A stretch of DNA of 64,000 nucleotides, taken from Leptospira hartskeerlii. Its GTDB lineage: Bacteria; Spirochaetota; Leptospiria; Leptospirales; Leptospiraceae. The stretch is from the NCBI RefSeq assembly GCF_002811475.1, contig NZ_NPDL01000010.1:92552-156551 (forward strand). The letters are read 5' to 3'. The notes beneath the pieces were generated by a model. It was not told the origin of the DNA and did no database searches. It was given only the letters and a program-made list of their open reading frames with translations. Positions 30,426-39,801 of this stretch are shown here, piece after piece (position 1 is the first letter of the stretch; each line of letters begins with the position of its first letter). Made by a program: the position numbers and the translations under genes.

Positions 30426-31451
30426 TTAGTTCCAGCTAAAAGAGCCGGACTTGTCGAACTTGAATGGAACCGGACCTGTTCCGATCTCGGGGGATTCGGT
30501 AGTTGCTTTTCCGTTAAGTCGAAATGCTGCCGATCTTTTGGAGACTGCGTTTGCAATTCCTTGGGTCACTGTCCCAAGTGGGAAGGAAGTGCGGACGCTT
30601 AGAATAGATTCTTGTCCTTGGTTTTCGATCCGAACTGGCTGGCCTGTTAAGAATTTTTCTTTTTCGAGTGTGAGTTCAAATTCAAATTCAGAAAATTGTA
30701 ATCTAGATGTGGCTCTGTTTTTCAAGATAATCTGGAATTCCGTGTCCACTTTTAAGTCGAGTGATGATAAACCTGCAGCGACAGCCGAACCTGGGGATTT
30801 TTTCTGAGGGCTGAGTAATGTGTCTAAGAATGTTGTGGCCTTTTTTGCCAAATCTTCTGTGCCTGCGGAACTTAAGATAGTCGAAGGATCAGGTTTGATA
30901 ATTTTGAAATTTCGGATCTCTATGTCGGGGAGAACTGCGGGGATTTTTCTTTCTTCTTCAAACGGAAAGTCGAGTGATGCGGCACCTACGATGGATCTGT
31001 ATTTTTCCGGGATAGGAAGTGAAACGACTCCCTGCACTTTGACTATTAAGTCGATCTTTCCTGGAACTTTTTTGTAAAGTTCTGCCAGATCATTATATGC
31101 AAATGTTAAATCTACCGGAACTGGTTTGTTGGAATTCCCACCTACGGTTGGAATTTTGGTTTTTGCCTTCGTGAATTGTTGCCCTTCAATCAGGATATTC
31201 ATTTCCAGATTGGTCGCAGGTAAAGCGATCGGATAAGGATTTTTTACTTTCGAATCCACTCTTAGTCTGATCTCGGATAGATTGATCTCTGCAATGGAAA
31301 CTTTTTCCAAGATGAAGGATGGTCTGTCTAGATCCTCGATCTTTTCTTTTACTTTTTTTAAATCAACTTTTTGTAATTGAGCACAACCGATTAGAAGGTT
31401 AGATATAAGAGCAATTCCGATATAAGCATGTAAGGAAGTTTTCTGGATCAT
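30426..31451 (-). CDS. LEA-type (WHy-domain) lipoprotein
   Basis: The 341 residues open with a lipoprotein signal (lipobox LLIGC, Cys23). The rest contains two Late Embryogenesis Abundant type-2 (LEA_2/WHy) units: about 50-170 (VSIAEINLSEIRLRVDSKVKNPYPIALPATN) and about 175-340 (DIEIRNFKIIKPDPS... QFSEFEFELTLEKEKFLTG). The fold is common in outer-envelope and desiccation-linked lipoproteins and may bind lipids or stabilise the membrane. A palindrome lies upstream at 31577-31602 and the preceding lipoprotein gene ends just beyond it. Confidence 0.82.
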   Translation of the reverse strand: MIQKTSLHAYIGIALISNLLIGCAQLQKVDLKKVKEKIEDLDRPSFILEKVSIAEINLSEIRLRVDSKVKNPYPIALPATNLEMNILIEGQQFTKAKTKIPTVGGNSNKPVPVDLTFAYNDLAELYKKVPGKIDLIVKVQGVVSLPIPEKYRSIVGAASLDFPFEEERKIPAVLPDIEIRNFKIIKPDPSTILSSAGTEDLAKKATTFLDTLLSPQKKSPGSAVAAGLSSLDLKVDTEFQIILKNRATSRLQFSEFEFELTLEKEKFLTGQPVRIENQGQESILSVRTSFPLGTVTQGIANAVSKRSAAFRLNGKATTESPEIGTGPVPFKFDKSGSFSWN

Positions 31452-31576
31452 AAACTCCTCCTAGAAGGTGAAGTCTTTATTTAAGATTTATTCTTTATTG
31501 GAAACTAAGTTTTGAATGCTCATAAATAAAAAATGGAGTTTTGCGATTCTGGAAAATGGTTCTTGTAAGTCCTACA

Positions 31577-31602
31577 CACGATGTTGGAATTCCAACATCG
31601 TG
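31577..31602. repeat. 26-bp perfect palindrome centred on an EcoRI site
   Basis: The 13-bp arms are exact reverse complements with no spacer (centre GGAATTCC). It lies 18 bp beyond the stop of the lipoprotein gene at 31620. It could act as a transcript 3' end structure or a protein site. A second palindrome of the same core lies at 35844. Confidence 0.6.
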
Positions 31603-31619
31603 AAAGTTTAGAAAATTGT

Positions 31620-32033
31620 TTAGAATTGGCACTGAGAATTTGGCGGATAGCTAGGATTCTGAGTATAACACTGAGTGCTTTGGATTGATGGATCTATCAA
31701 GGATAATAGCTTTAAAACGCCTACTGGATAGCTTGCATTTTGCTGATAACCGTTACTCCAATCAATTTTATAATTTCCGTAAGTATCGGAAGGTCGTATA
31801 GTTCCTTTGAAAGTATTGTACGTTCCTCCGGGCTGTTGCACACAAGATCGGATATTGTTAGATTCAATTTCTAACCATGCAACGGGATTAGGTCCCCCTT
31901 CAGCACAGTTTGCAACCTGGACCCATTTTCCATCTAAATTGATCCTGGAATCTTTTAGATCTCCCGCTTTTTCCTTACAACCGGCAAGCATTAAGATTGT
32001 AAAGATCGCCGCTAATATTCCTAAACGTTTCAT
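31620..32033 (-). CDS. Small lipoprotein
   Basis: I chose the ATG at 32033 because AAAGGAAA precedes it by 7 nt and it opens directly with a lipoprotein signal (MKRLGILAAIFTILMLAGC). The product is 137 residues; an in-frame ATG 24 bp upstream is less well supported. The mature part has four further Cys residues, perhaps two disulfides. I recognise no domain. The 26-bp palindrome at 31577 lies just past its stop. Confidence 0.72.
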   Translation of the reverse strand: MKRLGILAAIFTILMLAGCKEKAGDLKDSRINLDGKWVQVANCAEGGPNPVAWLEIESNNIRSCVQQPGGTYNTFKGTIRPSDTYGNYKIDWSNGYQQNASYPVGVLKLLSLIDPSIQSTQCYTQNPSYPPNSQCQF

Positions 32034-32178
32034 GTATTGGTTTCCTTTGTTTTTCACGATGATTTCGGGAAAAACAAAGCCACTAATTGATAAAATTTAT
32101 CAAAAGTCAATAAATTATTATTTAAAATATGATAATTTATTAATTTTTCTATATTATGAAAATTTGAATTTTAGTTCG

Positions 32179-32206
32179 GAAAAAAAGAAAAGGGCCGTTA
32201 GGCCCT
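32179..32206 (-). terminator. Rho-independent terminator of the RND transporter gene
   Basis: AGGGCC (32191-32196) and GGCCCT (32201-32206) form a 6-bp stem with a 4-nt loop; on the minus strand it is followed by TTTTCTTTTTTT. It lies 11 bp past the RND stop codon. Confidence 0.85.
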
Positions 32207-32216
32207 CTTGCTTTCA

Positions 32217-35200
32217 CTACTTTTTCTTTTTAGAACTAGTTCCTTTCTTTGGCTTGGATTCCACGTCATGAGCCCATTCACTTAAGGAAGGCTGATTATG
32301 ATTTGTAGATACCGAGGCAGTCCCGGAATGATTACCATCGGTGTGAATGGTCGCCGTCATGTCAGGACGGAACTTGGTTTCTATCCATTCCCTGAACTTA
32401 TCGATACCACCAAAGATAGAAGGGACCACGATTAATGTAACTAACGTGGAAAGGATCAGACCTCCGATGATCGCGATACCCATTGCGGTTCTGGATTTGG
32501 CAGCTTCTCCGAGGCCTAATGCAATCGGAACAGTTCCCATGATCATCGCGATGGATGTCATTAAGATTGGGCGTAATCTAACAACACCCGCTTCAAAGAT
32601 CGCTTCGTCTCTTGTGAGTCCTCTTTCTCTTACTGCTTGCATCGCATAGTCCACGAGTAGGATAGAGTTTTTGGCCACGAGTCCCATGAGTAGGATGAGT
32701 CCGATCATAGAGAATATATTCAACATTTCTCCCGTTAAGAACAGAGCGAAGAATGCTCCGGAAATTGCAGGAGGGATAGCGAATAAGATCGTGACCGGAG
32801 TGATGAATGATTCATAAAGAGAAGCAAGGACCAAGTAGATGAATATCAAAGCAAGACCGAATGCTACGATGATATTCAAGAATAGTTCTTTCAAATCTTC
32901 CGACTGACCTTGGAAATTAAAACGAACGCCTGGTGGAGGAGGAATTTCCTTTGTGATGATCTTAGTAGCTTCTTCCATCGCGGTTCCGATCGCACCACCT
33001 GGTGCAAGGTTTGCGTTCACCACGACTGCTCTTGCTCTATCGATCCGGTTGATCCTAGACGGTCCTAAATTTTCTTTTCCCGTGCTGATCGCAGCTAGAG
33101 GAATCAATCTGTTTGCAATATTCGGGACCTTGGTTTGACCATAAGCCGCTCTCAAATTCCTTTGGTCGGGCTTAAGTCTCATTCTGACTTCGTATTCGAT
33201 ACCTTTATCGTAAAACTTACTGACTTGGTCCCCGGCAATCTGGTATCTCAATTCGGAACCGGCAACACCTGGAAGAACACCTACCAATTGCATTTTAGAA
33301 TTATCTAAAACGATTTGGTATTCAGGTTTTCCTCCTCTAAAGTCGGAGTCGATATCCGCGAGGTCTTTGACACCTTTTAGCCTTTCTATTACTTTTTTAG
33401 AATATGCTTCCACTTCTTCCAAATTATTCCCTTTAAGAACTAATTGGAACGGATACTGGACCCCGCCTCCCACTGCAGAATAATCCGAAACTGCCGGCCT
33501 TGCAAAATCATAAGCCTTTAACATAGTGCGGATCTCTTCTTTGACGGTAGTAGTGCTCCTGGACCTTTTTTTAGAAGAAACAAGTGCAATCGCCAAAACA
33601 GCAGTGTTAGGTTCTCCACCATCAGGTTTGCCGATTGTAATCGCGATCTTATCCATTTCAGGGAATTTTTGGAGTTCCGCTAAAACCTTATCCGAAACGT
33701 CTTTGGTTCCTTGTAAGCTAGTGCCTGGAGGAAGGTCTAAGGTTACCATAAATTCACCCTGGTCGTTTGCAGGTAAGAATGTCTTTTTCACAAACGCACA
33801 GCTCACGAATGAGAGAGCAAATATTAAGAAAGTGAGAAGTATGATCTTGCCTGGATGGGCCAATGCGTAATGCATCGTAACCTTATAAATTTTTTCCAGC
33901 CAGTTTTGGAAACGATCGAATGCTTCTACCGCAGCGTTCTTTTTATCATGGGTAAGTTTTCCTGCAAAGTATGCGGACAACATAGGGGCCACAAAAAGAC
34001 CGTCGAAGAGCGAAATGATCATGGCAAAAACCACGGTCAATCCGAACTGTTTGAAGAATTGACCCACGACTCCTGATAAAAATCCTACAGGGAAGAATAC
34101 AGCAATCACGGTTAAGGAAGTTCCAATCACCGCGAGAGCCACTTCCATAGTTCCTTTTTCAGCGGCTTCTAAAACGCTCGCACCTTCTTCTAATTTACGG
34201 AAGATGTTTTCCCGGACAACGATCGCATCATCCACGAGAAGGCCAACTGCAAGTGATAGGGCCAACAACGTCATAACGTTGATCGTGAATCCCATGATCC
34301 ACATGATGATGAATGCACCTAATAATGAGTTAGGCAATGCAAGACCGGTGATGATCGTAGATCTCAAATTTCCTAAGAAGAAGTAAACTGTAATTACCGC
34401 TAACAAGATCCCGAGAACGATCGCTTCTGTAACGTCTTCCACATTATAACGGATCCATCTAGAACCGTCGCGGATCAGTCTGATCTTAGGTTGTCCCGAG
34501 AGAGGTTGGATATCCGCATTCAGCTTATCTATCCTTTTTAAAACCTCGTCAGCAACCGCTACAGTATTTGCACCGGACTGTTTATAAACATCGATGAATA
34601 ATGCAGGTTTCAGTTCTTTTTCTATAACCGGCTCTTTGGTCCCGCTTAATTTTGCAAAAGTCCTTTTGACCCTTTTAGGAAGCTGAGTAATCCAAGTGAA
34701 AGGATGTGTAAGAAGGCCGGCATCCTCTTCTTCAATAGCGTCACTTTTAGAAGCCCAAAGATAACCTAATGTTTCTTCATCTTCCGTTCCATCTCTAACA
34801 GAACCAAGCTCTTTGATAAGAACAGAATTACCAACATCTCCACCGAAGGAAACGATGGTGTTCTCAATCTGAGAAAGAGTTTCATATCTTCCTAATGTTC
34901 TATAAGAAGTTTCCTTTGCACCTGAATCGAATTTACCGACCGGAACGTTTAAGCCCGCGGTCTTCAATCTATTGGCGATGATCACCATTGGCATTTGATA
35001 AGAAACTAATTTGTTTCTATCTAATTCGATTTGGATCTCTCTTCTTGTTCCTCCGACTAGCTTAACTGAACCAACACCGGCGATCTGCTCTAACTTAGCT
35101 TTAACAGTTTCTTTCGCAAGGTCGTATAACTTTGCTTGGTCAAGATCTGCGAACACTGCGAGACGAATAATCGGTTGATCCGCCGGATCGAAACGAACCA

Positions 35201-35582
35201 CTTTCGGTTCTTTGATCCCGTCGGGAAGTTTAGGACGAACTAATGCGGTTTTATCTCTGAATTGTTGCTCAGCATATTTGATATCGGTGGAAAGAGTGAA
35301 CTCACCGAAAACAACGGAGACACCTTCCTGGTTACGAGAAGTGATCTTCTTCAAACCTGAAATAGAAGAAAGTTCTTCCTCTAAAGGTTTGGAAATCAAT
35401 TCCTCGATCTCTTCCGGACCAGCGCCCGGATAGATCGTAGTCACAGAGACCACTGGAATGTTCACATCCGGAAAAAGATCCACTCCCATTTTACTGAGGG
35501 AAAAGATACCGGTGATCAACATCAGGATCACAATACTAGTAATAAATATGGGACGCTTAATAGAGAGGAGCGCGATATTCAA
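32217..35582 (-). CDS. RND-family (HAE1/AcrB-like) efflux transporter
   Basis: A TTG at 35582 preceded by GGAGG (4-nt gap) starts a 1,121-residue protein. The inner-membrane transporter has the RND layout: N-terminal helix, periplasmic porter domains, helices 2-6, a second porter region and helices 8-12. The proton relay Asp pair is in VDDAIVVREN (helix 4). Conserved parts include GVDLFPDVNIPVV and YPGAGPEEIEELI. An insert of about 60 residues (about 265-327) sits in the first porter region. The C-terminus is His/Ser-rich and ends SSKKKK. No membrane fusion or outer-membrane gene lies next to it in this window. Confidence 0.93.
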   Translation of the reverse strand: MNIALLSIKRPIFITSIVILMLITGIFSLSKMGVDLFPDVNIPVVSVTTIYPGAGPEEIEELISKPLEEELSSISGLKKITSRNQEGVSVVFGEFTLSTDIKYAEQQFRDKTALVRPKLPDGIKEPKVVRFDPADQPIIRLAVFADLDQAKLYDLAKETVKAKLEQIAGVGSVKLVGGTRREIQIELDRNKLVSYQMPMVIIANRLKTAGLNVPVGKFDSGAKETSYRTLGRYETLSQIENTIVSFGGDVGNSVLIKELGSVRDGTEDEETLGYLWASKSDAIEEEDAGLLTHPFTWITQLPKRVKRTFAKLSGTKEPVIEKELKPALFIDVYKQSGANTVAVADEVLKRIDKLNADIQPLSGQPKIRLIRDGSRWIRYNVEDVTEAIVLGILLAVITVYFFLGNLRSTIITGLALPNSLLGAFIIMWIMGFTINVMTLLALSLAVGLLVDDAIVVRENIFRKLEEGASVLEAAEKGTMEVALAVIGTSLTVIAVFFPVGFLSGVVGQFFKQFGLTVVFAMIISLFDGLFVAPMLSAYFAGKLTHDKKNAAVEAFDRFQNWLEKIYKVTMHYALAHPGKIILLTFLIFALSFVSCAFVKKTFLPANDQGEFMVTLDLPPGTSLQGTKDVSDKVLAELQKFPEMDKIAITIGKPDGGEPNTAVLAIALVSSKKRSRSTTTVKEEIRTMLKAYDFARPAVSDYSAVGGGVQYPFQLVLKGNNLEEVEAYSKKVIERLKGVKDLADIDSDFRGGKPEYQIVLDNSKMQLVGVLPGVAGSELRYQIAGDQVSKFYDKGIEYEVRMRLKPDQRNLRAAYGQTKVPNIANRLIPLAAISTGKENLGPSRINRIDRARAVVVNANLAPGGAIGTAMEEATKIITKEIPPPPGVRFNFQGQSEDLKELFLNIIVAFGLALIFIYLVLASLYESFITPVTILFAIPPAISGAFFALFLTGEMLNIFSMIGLILLMGLVAKNSILLVDYAMQAVRERGLTRDEAIFEAGVVRLRPILMTSIAMIMGTVPIALGLGEAAKSRTAMGIAIIGGLILSTLVTLIVVPSIFGGIDKFREWIETKFRPDMTATIHTDGNHSGTASVSTNHNQPSLSEWAHDVESKPKKGTSSKKKK

Positions 35583-35843
35583 GTTGCCTCCGGAGTATCC
35601 TACATTTCGAAAATCGAATGAAGGATCTGCTCAGAGGTCCATTGCGGTCTATTCCTGGATTTTCGAAAACAAATTCGCGGACCGCGGTTCGGAAATTTAG
35701 AAAGAAAGGTTTTGGGATCGGACTAAGTAATTTTATTCAGAAAAAATTAAAGAGACTAAAGTCGGCGCGACCGGACGAGGAAAGTTACCTAATCGAGCGA
35801 CAAGTAAGGAGCCGGTGACAAAAATACTGGAAAAACGCTGTTT

Positions 35844-35857
35844 GTAGGAATTCCTAC
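35844..35857. repeat. 14-bp perfect palindrome, same core as at 31577
   Basis: GTAGGAATTCCTAC is an exact palindrome, 10 bp past the stop of the DegT-like gene. Its GGAATTCC core and its position just after a stop codon match the palindrome at 31577-31602. Confidence 0.5.
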
Positions 35858-35867
35858 CTAGCGAAAT

Positions 35868-36968
35868 TTAGTAAATTCTGCGAATTGCCTGAGAGATCCT
35901 TTGCACATTATCCTTAGTTAAGTTAGGATAAATCGGAATGCAATGACCTCTTTGGTACAATCTCTCCCCGTTCGGGAAATCGGAATTAGAAAGTTCAAGA
36001 ATATGATGGATCGGTTCCGCAACAGTTCTGCGAGTACCAATTTGTAGAGAACGGAAGTATCTTTCAACTTGCTCGTAATTACCTGGAGCAATAATCACAA
36101 AACGATTGAAAGTTTCGGAATTCGGATCGTTAAAATGAGAACCGACTTGGGAACCTTGGATGGATTGCAGATATACCTGAGCGATCTTTCTTTTTCTTTC
36201 TAAGATCACGCCAAGGTTAGATAATTGTTCGATCCCTAAAGCCGCTTGGTAATCGATCATATCGTAATCTAATCTAGGTTGGCCTTCTTTACGTGGATAA
36301 GGATCTTTACCTTCTTTTCTGGCTCTGATCTTTTTTGCCAAAGAATCATCATCAGTGCAGATCAAAGCTCCGTTCCCTGTAGTGATCAGATATTCTATAG
36401 AAAGACCGCAAATAGAAATTTTCCCCTGTTTACCGGGCGTAAAAGTTTCTGTTCTTGCTCCAACAGCTTCCGAAAAATCTTCGATTACTGGGCGGTTTTT
36501 GAAATCGTATTTGGAGAAGTCCGCCAAAGAACCGAAAGTGTGATCTACGACTACAGCTTTTACGGATTCGTCTTCCAAAGCAGAAGATAATCTTTCAGGA
36601 CAGATATGGAAAGAATGTTTTCCCATATCGACAACCAAAGGTTGAGCTTGCATTAAGAAAATTGCATCTAGAGCGGCAAGAGGCGCGAAAGTGGAAATAG
36701 CAATCTTGTCTCCTGGTTGGATCTCAAGCGCCAATAAAGACAAATGATACGCGGCTGTTAAACTATTTGTGGAAATTACTTGTTTAGTCCGGAAAGTAGA
36801 AGAGAAGGCCTTCTCGAACTTATGGGTAACCGAACCGGAAGAAAGATGGTCTTCTACCAGGGCCTCTAAAACGGTCTTCAGGTCTTCCCGAGAAAGAGTC
36901 GGTTTATGGAATTCGATATCGGTTTTTTTCCGGCTTGATTTCTCTAAAACTTCGGTTTCCGCGCTCAT
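35868..36968 (-). CDS. DegT/DnrJ/EryC1-family protein lacking the PLP lysine
   Basis: The 366 residues follow the fold of sugar aminotransferases (ArnB-like): GDKIAISTFAPLAALDAI, VIEDFSEAVGAR and ITTGNGALICTDDDSLAKKI. When aligned with ArnB-type sequences, the Schiff-base Lys (as in IKNIT-x2-EGG) is replaced by Tyr193 (SIEYLITTGNGA). Without that Lys normal transamination is unlikely. Some DegT relatives use PLP differently (ColD has His there). The N-terminal 20 residues are charged. It precedes the RND gene on the same strand by 285 bp. A regulatory, binding or dehydratase-like role is open. Confidence 0.85.
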   Translation of the reverse strand: MSAETEVLEKSSRKKTDIEFHKPTLSREDLKTVLEALVEDHLSSGSVTHKFEKAFSSTFRTKQVISTNSLTAAYHLSLLALEIQPGDKIAISTFAPLAALDAIFLMQAQPLVVDMGKHSFHICPERLSSALEDESVKAVVVDHTFGSLADFSKYDFKNRPVIEDFSEAVGARTETFTPGKQGKISICGLSIEYLITTGNGALICTDDDSLAKKIRARKEGKDPYPRKEGQPRLDYDMIDYQAALGIEQLSNLGVILERKRKIAQVYLQSIQGSQVGSHFNDPNSETFNRFVIIAPGNYEQVERYFRSLQIGTRRTVAEPIHHILELSNSDFPNGERLYQRGHCIPIYPNLTKDNVQRISQAIRRIY

Positions 36969-37141
36969 CTTCCCTTCTCAGGTTCCAGTAATTTTATTAT
37001 GTCGCATTATAGCCCATGTACTTGGCCCGTAAAGATTTTTTTCAAAATCTTAAGGCGCCAGGCAACTAGGACATTCAATACAAATAATCAGAATACCAGA
37101 GGAAATGTCTAGACGTTTTCGTACAAGGAAAAAAGGGAGGA

Positions 37142-37357
37142 TCAATCTCCGAAAATTTTCTTACGAATGCCGATCCAAATTTCAGGTAAATAAGCGCCTA
37201 CTAGGATTAGAGCCAAACCGGTATAGGTCCATTTGTTAAAATAAGATTCTCCGGAGAAACGAAGAGTGGCCACATTGATGATAGTTGTCCACCATCCGAG
37301 TAGAATAAAAATAAGACCTATAAAATTCGGAAAAAGAAAACCGATGATTTTACCCAT
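37142..37357 (-). CDS. Small two-helix membrane protein
   Basis: The ATG at 37357 follows AGAGG by 5 nt and is preferred to an in-frame TTG 15 bp upstream. The 71-residue product is almost all hydrophobic: IGFLFPNFIGLIFILLGWWTT and YTGLALILVGAYLPEIWIG, with a short basic tail (RKKIFGD). This looks like a YccF-like or DUF-type small inner-membrane protein, but I cannot assign a family. Confidence 0.65.
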   Translation of the reverse strand: MGKIIGFLFPNFIGLIFILLGWWTTIINVATLRFSGESYFNKWTYTGLALILVGAYLPEIWIGIRKKIFGD

Positions 37358-37513
37358 AAAAACCTCTAACAAAAAGGGACTAAGACGGGAGAATTATCGA
37401 GATTGGATCTTGCTCATCAAGTTGTTTTTTGGGACTTTCTTCGAATTCAAAAACAGGGTAGCGATTTTTCCTTGCCCCGGGACTTTATAAAAACCAGAAT
37501 TTAGAAACGAGCC

Positions 37514-38533
37514 ATGAAAGAAGAACTAGACAAAGATATAGATCAGGAAATCGAGCCGAGGGAGATGAATCCCACAGAATACAGGCTTCTCACATTATTA
37601 TTCAATTTTTTCAGATTTCCGGATGGGATCACCCTAAGCTCCTTGAGAAAGATCATGGAAGGATTTTATGATAATGAAAACCGAGACTCAGATCGAAGAA
37701 AGTTATCCAGAGATATAGAAGAGTTAGGCGCTCTAGGGTTCCATATCAAATATTATCCCCAAAAGAATGGGAAAGATTTCGTATACGTGCTCGTAAAAGA
37801 TCCACTTTCAAAAACTCTCGAGTTTACTGAAGGAGAACTTAGAGAAATTTCCGCGCTCCTATTAAGAGGATATTCGGAAGCTCCAAAATACGAACTCTAT
37901 ACGGCCGCTCGAAAAATATTTGCGGGAGATTTGGAATACTTTCCTGAAATGAACGAAACTCCGGAAGAAAGTTCGGAAGAGTTAGGAGAGACCGCATTTC
38001 AAATATTGGAAGCACTCAAAAATCATACTCCGATCCGGATCAAATATTATAAAACTTTTCCTGAAGATTCCTACACTAAGGAAGCAGATCCGATCCGATT
38101 GATCCGGAAAGGCGGTCAGGACCATTATCTATTGGCTTACGACAGAGAAGAAAAAGCTAAAAAAAGATTCGTCCTGCCTAAGATCTTATCTGTGGAACTC
38201 CTACAAGGAGATCCGCTTTACCAGGCGAGAGGAGCCAAAAAGGAAACGGAAGAAGATCTTATCATACATGCAGGATTATTCCCTGTCCACGAACCAAAAA
38301 ATGTGGTATGGATCTGCAAAGAAGAAGGTCTTGTGAAAGCAAAACTCTTCCTAACAGGTATCAAATACACGGAAGAAAAGAATAAACTCAGTTTCCAATC
38401 TACAAATCTGGAAGGATTATTGCCATTCTTATGGAGATGGCCGGACGCAATAGAAACGGTTCTTCCTGAAGAATTGAACTCAGTCTTCCGAAACTCAGTA
38501 AAACAGATCTCAGAACTCTACGAAAAAGTATAA
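37514..38533 (+). CDS. WYL-domain transcriptional regulator
   Basis: The 339 residues have an N-terminal winged helix-like part (LLTLLFNFFRFPDGITLSSLRKIM; SRDIEELGALGFHIKYY) and a C-terminal WYL domain near 165-240 (TPIRIKYYKTFPED; DPIRLIRKGGQDHYLLAYDR). WYL proteins commonly sense nucleic acid or small ligands and regulate stress or defence genes. A second WYL protein is encoded at 46684. It lies 11 bp upstream of the M48 protease gene on the same strand, so the two are probably co-transcribed. Confidence 0.85.
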   Translation: MKEELDKDIDQEIEPREMNPTEYRLLTLLFNFFRFPDGITLSSLRKIMEGFYDNENRDSDRRKLSRDIEELGALGFHIKYYPQKNGKDFVYVLVKDPLSKTLEFTEGELREISALLLRGYSEAPKYELYTAARKIFAGDLEYFPEMNETPEESSEELGETAFQILEALKNHTPIRIKYYKTFPEDSYTKEADPIRLIRKGGQDHYLLAYDREEKAKKRFVLPKILSVELLQGDPLYQARGAKKETEEDLIIHAGLFPVHEPKNVVWICKEEGLVKAKLFLTGIKYTEEKNKLSFQSTNLEGLLPFLWRWPDAIETVLPEELNSVFRNSVKQISELYEKV

Positions 38534-38544
38534 ACAAACAATAT

Positions 38545-39783
38545 ATGAAACTAAGAAACATTCTATTCTCTTTATTTTCCCTTCAGATCTTATTCACACT
38601 AGTAATGAAATATTTCTCCTACCAAGGAGATCTTTCGCCCGAACTGCATGAAAGAATTCTAAAGTATTTTACTCAGGAAGATATAAACTCAGGGATAGAC
38701 TACGAAAGAAGAGGATTTTTTGTCTCTATCATTGGGTCCTTGCTGGACTTCGCTTTAGCGGGAGCGTTCGTATTCACTCCGATCTCGGTAAAGTTAGAAG
38801 AATACTTTCGTCGAAAAACTGGGGAAAGATTTTATCTCACAGTATTTCTATTCTTCGTTTCTTTCTATCTTTTAGAATTTATTATTTCATTACCGTTTAG
38901 CTATTATTTCGGATTTGTGATAGAACACGAATTTCAATTCTCCAATATGACTATAGGGGACTGGATCTTATTTAAGGCAAAATCTTTCGGATTAGGATTT
39001 CTATTCGGTGGACTCGTTGTTCTCGTAGTCGCATTCGTATTTAAGAAACTTCCGCGTGCTTGGAAATATATACTTCCTATCTTATCTTTGGGATTCGGAT
39101 TACTTATGTCAGTGCTATATCCGATCGTCATCACACCGATCTTTTATGATTACGGCCCTATCCAAGAAGGAAGTTTAAAAACGAAAATTTTAGCCCTGAG
39201 CCAAAAAGCAAATATCCAAGTAGAGAATATCTACGTGATCAATGAGAGCAGATACTCAGGTCACACAAACGCATATTTCACAGGTTGGGGAGAAAGTAAG
39301 AAGATCTTCTTATATGACACACTCATCAAAAATCACACGGAAGAAGAAGTCGTAAGCGTTCTTGGACACGAAATAGGTCACTGGGTGCACAATCATCAAA
39401 TGATAGAGATTGCACTTAGCACATTGGAAACTTTCTTATTATGCTTCTTACTCGGATACGTATTCCAAAAAGTAAAAGAAGAAGGACTTATCCCTCTAAA
39501 GGAATTTTATTCTCCTTCTACCTTACCATTTCTGTTTTTGATATTATCTATAGTCGGAACTGTAATCGGACCTTTTTCAGCAACGCTCTCCAGGGTTCTG
39601 GAAACCCAAGCTGATAGAGAAGCTCTTGTGTTGACCAACGATAAAAAATCATTCATCAGTACGGAGATCAAACTAGCAAAAGACAATAAATCCAGGTTGA
39701 ATTCACACAAACTGGAAGTGATCTTCGAACATTCTCATCCTACGACTATAGAAAGGATAGAGTTCGCGGAGGGCTGGAAATAA
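38545..39783 (+). CDS. M48 (Ste24/CAAX-type) membrane metalloprotease
   Basis: The 412 residues contain the zinc site HEIGHWVHNH (about 275-284) and the third ligand in LETQADREALVL (Glu about 353). About seven hydrophobic segments flank the site, as in Ste24 proteases. The N-terminus resembles Ste24 family proteins (YLLEFIISLPFSYYFGFVIEHEFQFS). It cleaves membrane-associated substrates in a cavity within the bilayer. It is close behind the WYL regulator gene. Confidence 0.9.
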   Translation: MKLRNILFSLFSLQILFTLVMKYFSYQGDLSPELHERILKYFTQEDINSGIDYERRGFFVSIIGSLLDFALAGAFVFTPISVKLEEYFRRKTGERFYLTVFLFFVSFYLLEFIISLPFSYYFGFVIEHEFQFSNMTIGDWILFKAKSFGLGFLFGGLVVLVVAFVFKKLPRAWKYILPILSLGFGLLMSVLYPIVITPIFYDYGPIQEGSLKTKILALSQKANIQVENIYVINESRYSGHTNAYFTGWGESKKIFLYDTLIKNHTEEEVVSVLGHEIGHWVHNHQMIEIALSTLETFLLCFLLGYVFQKVKEEGLIPLKEFYSPSTLPFLFLILSIVGTVIGPFSATLSRVLETQADREALVLTNDKKSFISTEIKLAKDNKSRLNSHKLEVIFEHSHPTTIERIEFAEGWK

Positions 39784-39793
39784 GTATCCAGCC
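39772..39793. terminator. Stem-loop spanning the M48 protease stop codon
   Basis: GGCTGGA (39772-39778) and TCCAGCC (39787-39793) are exact 7-bp arms with an 8-nt loop. The stem contains the stop codon and faces the convergent DJ-1 gene stop (39802), so it may serve both as a terminator or as an mRNA-end structure. No T-run is evident. Confidence 0.5.
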
Positions 39794-39801
39794 TTATGGT
39801 T

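Noticed and set aside
37266..37490. Plus-strand 74-codon frame overlapping the small membrane protein gene
   Set aside because: It is antisense to a better-supported gene with a ribosome site and hydrophobic segments.
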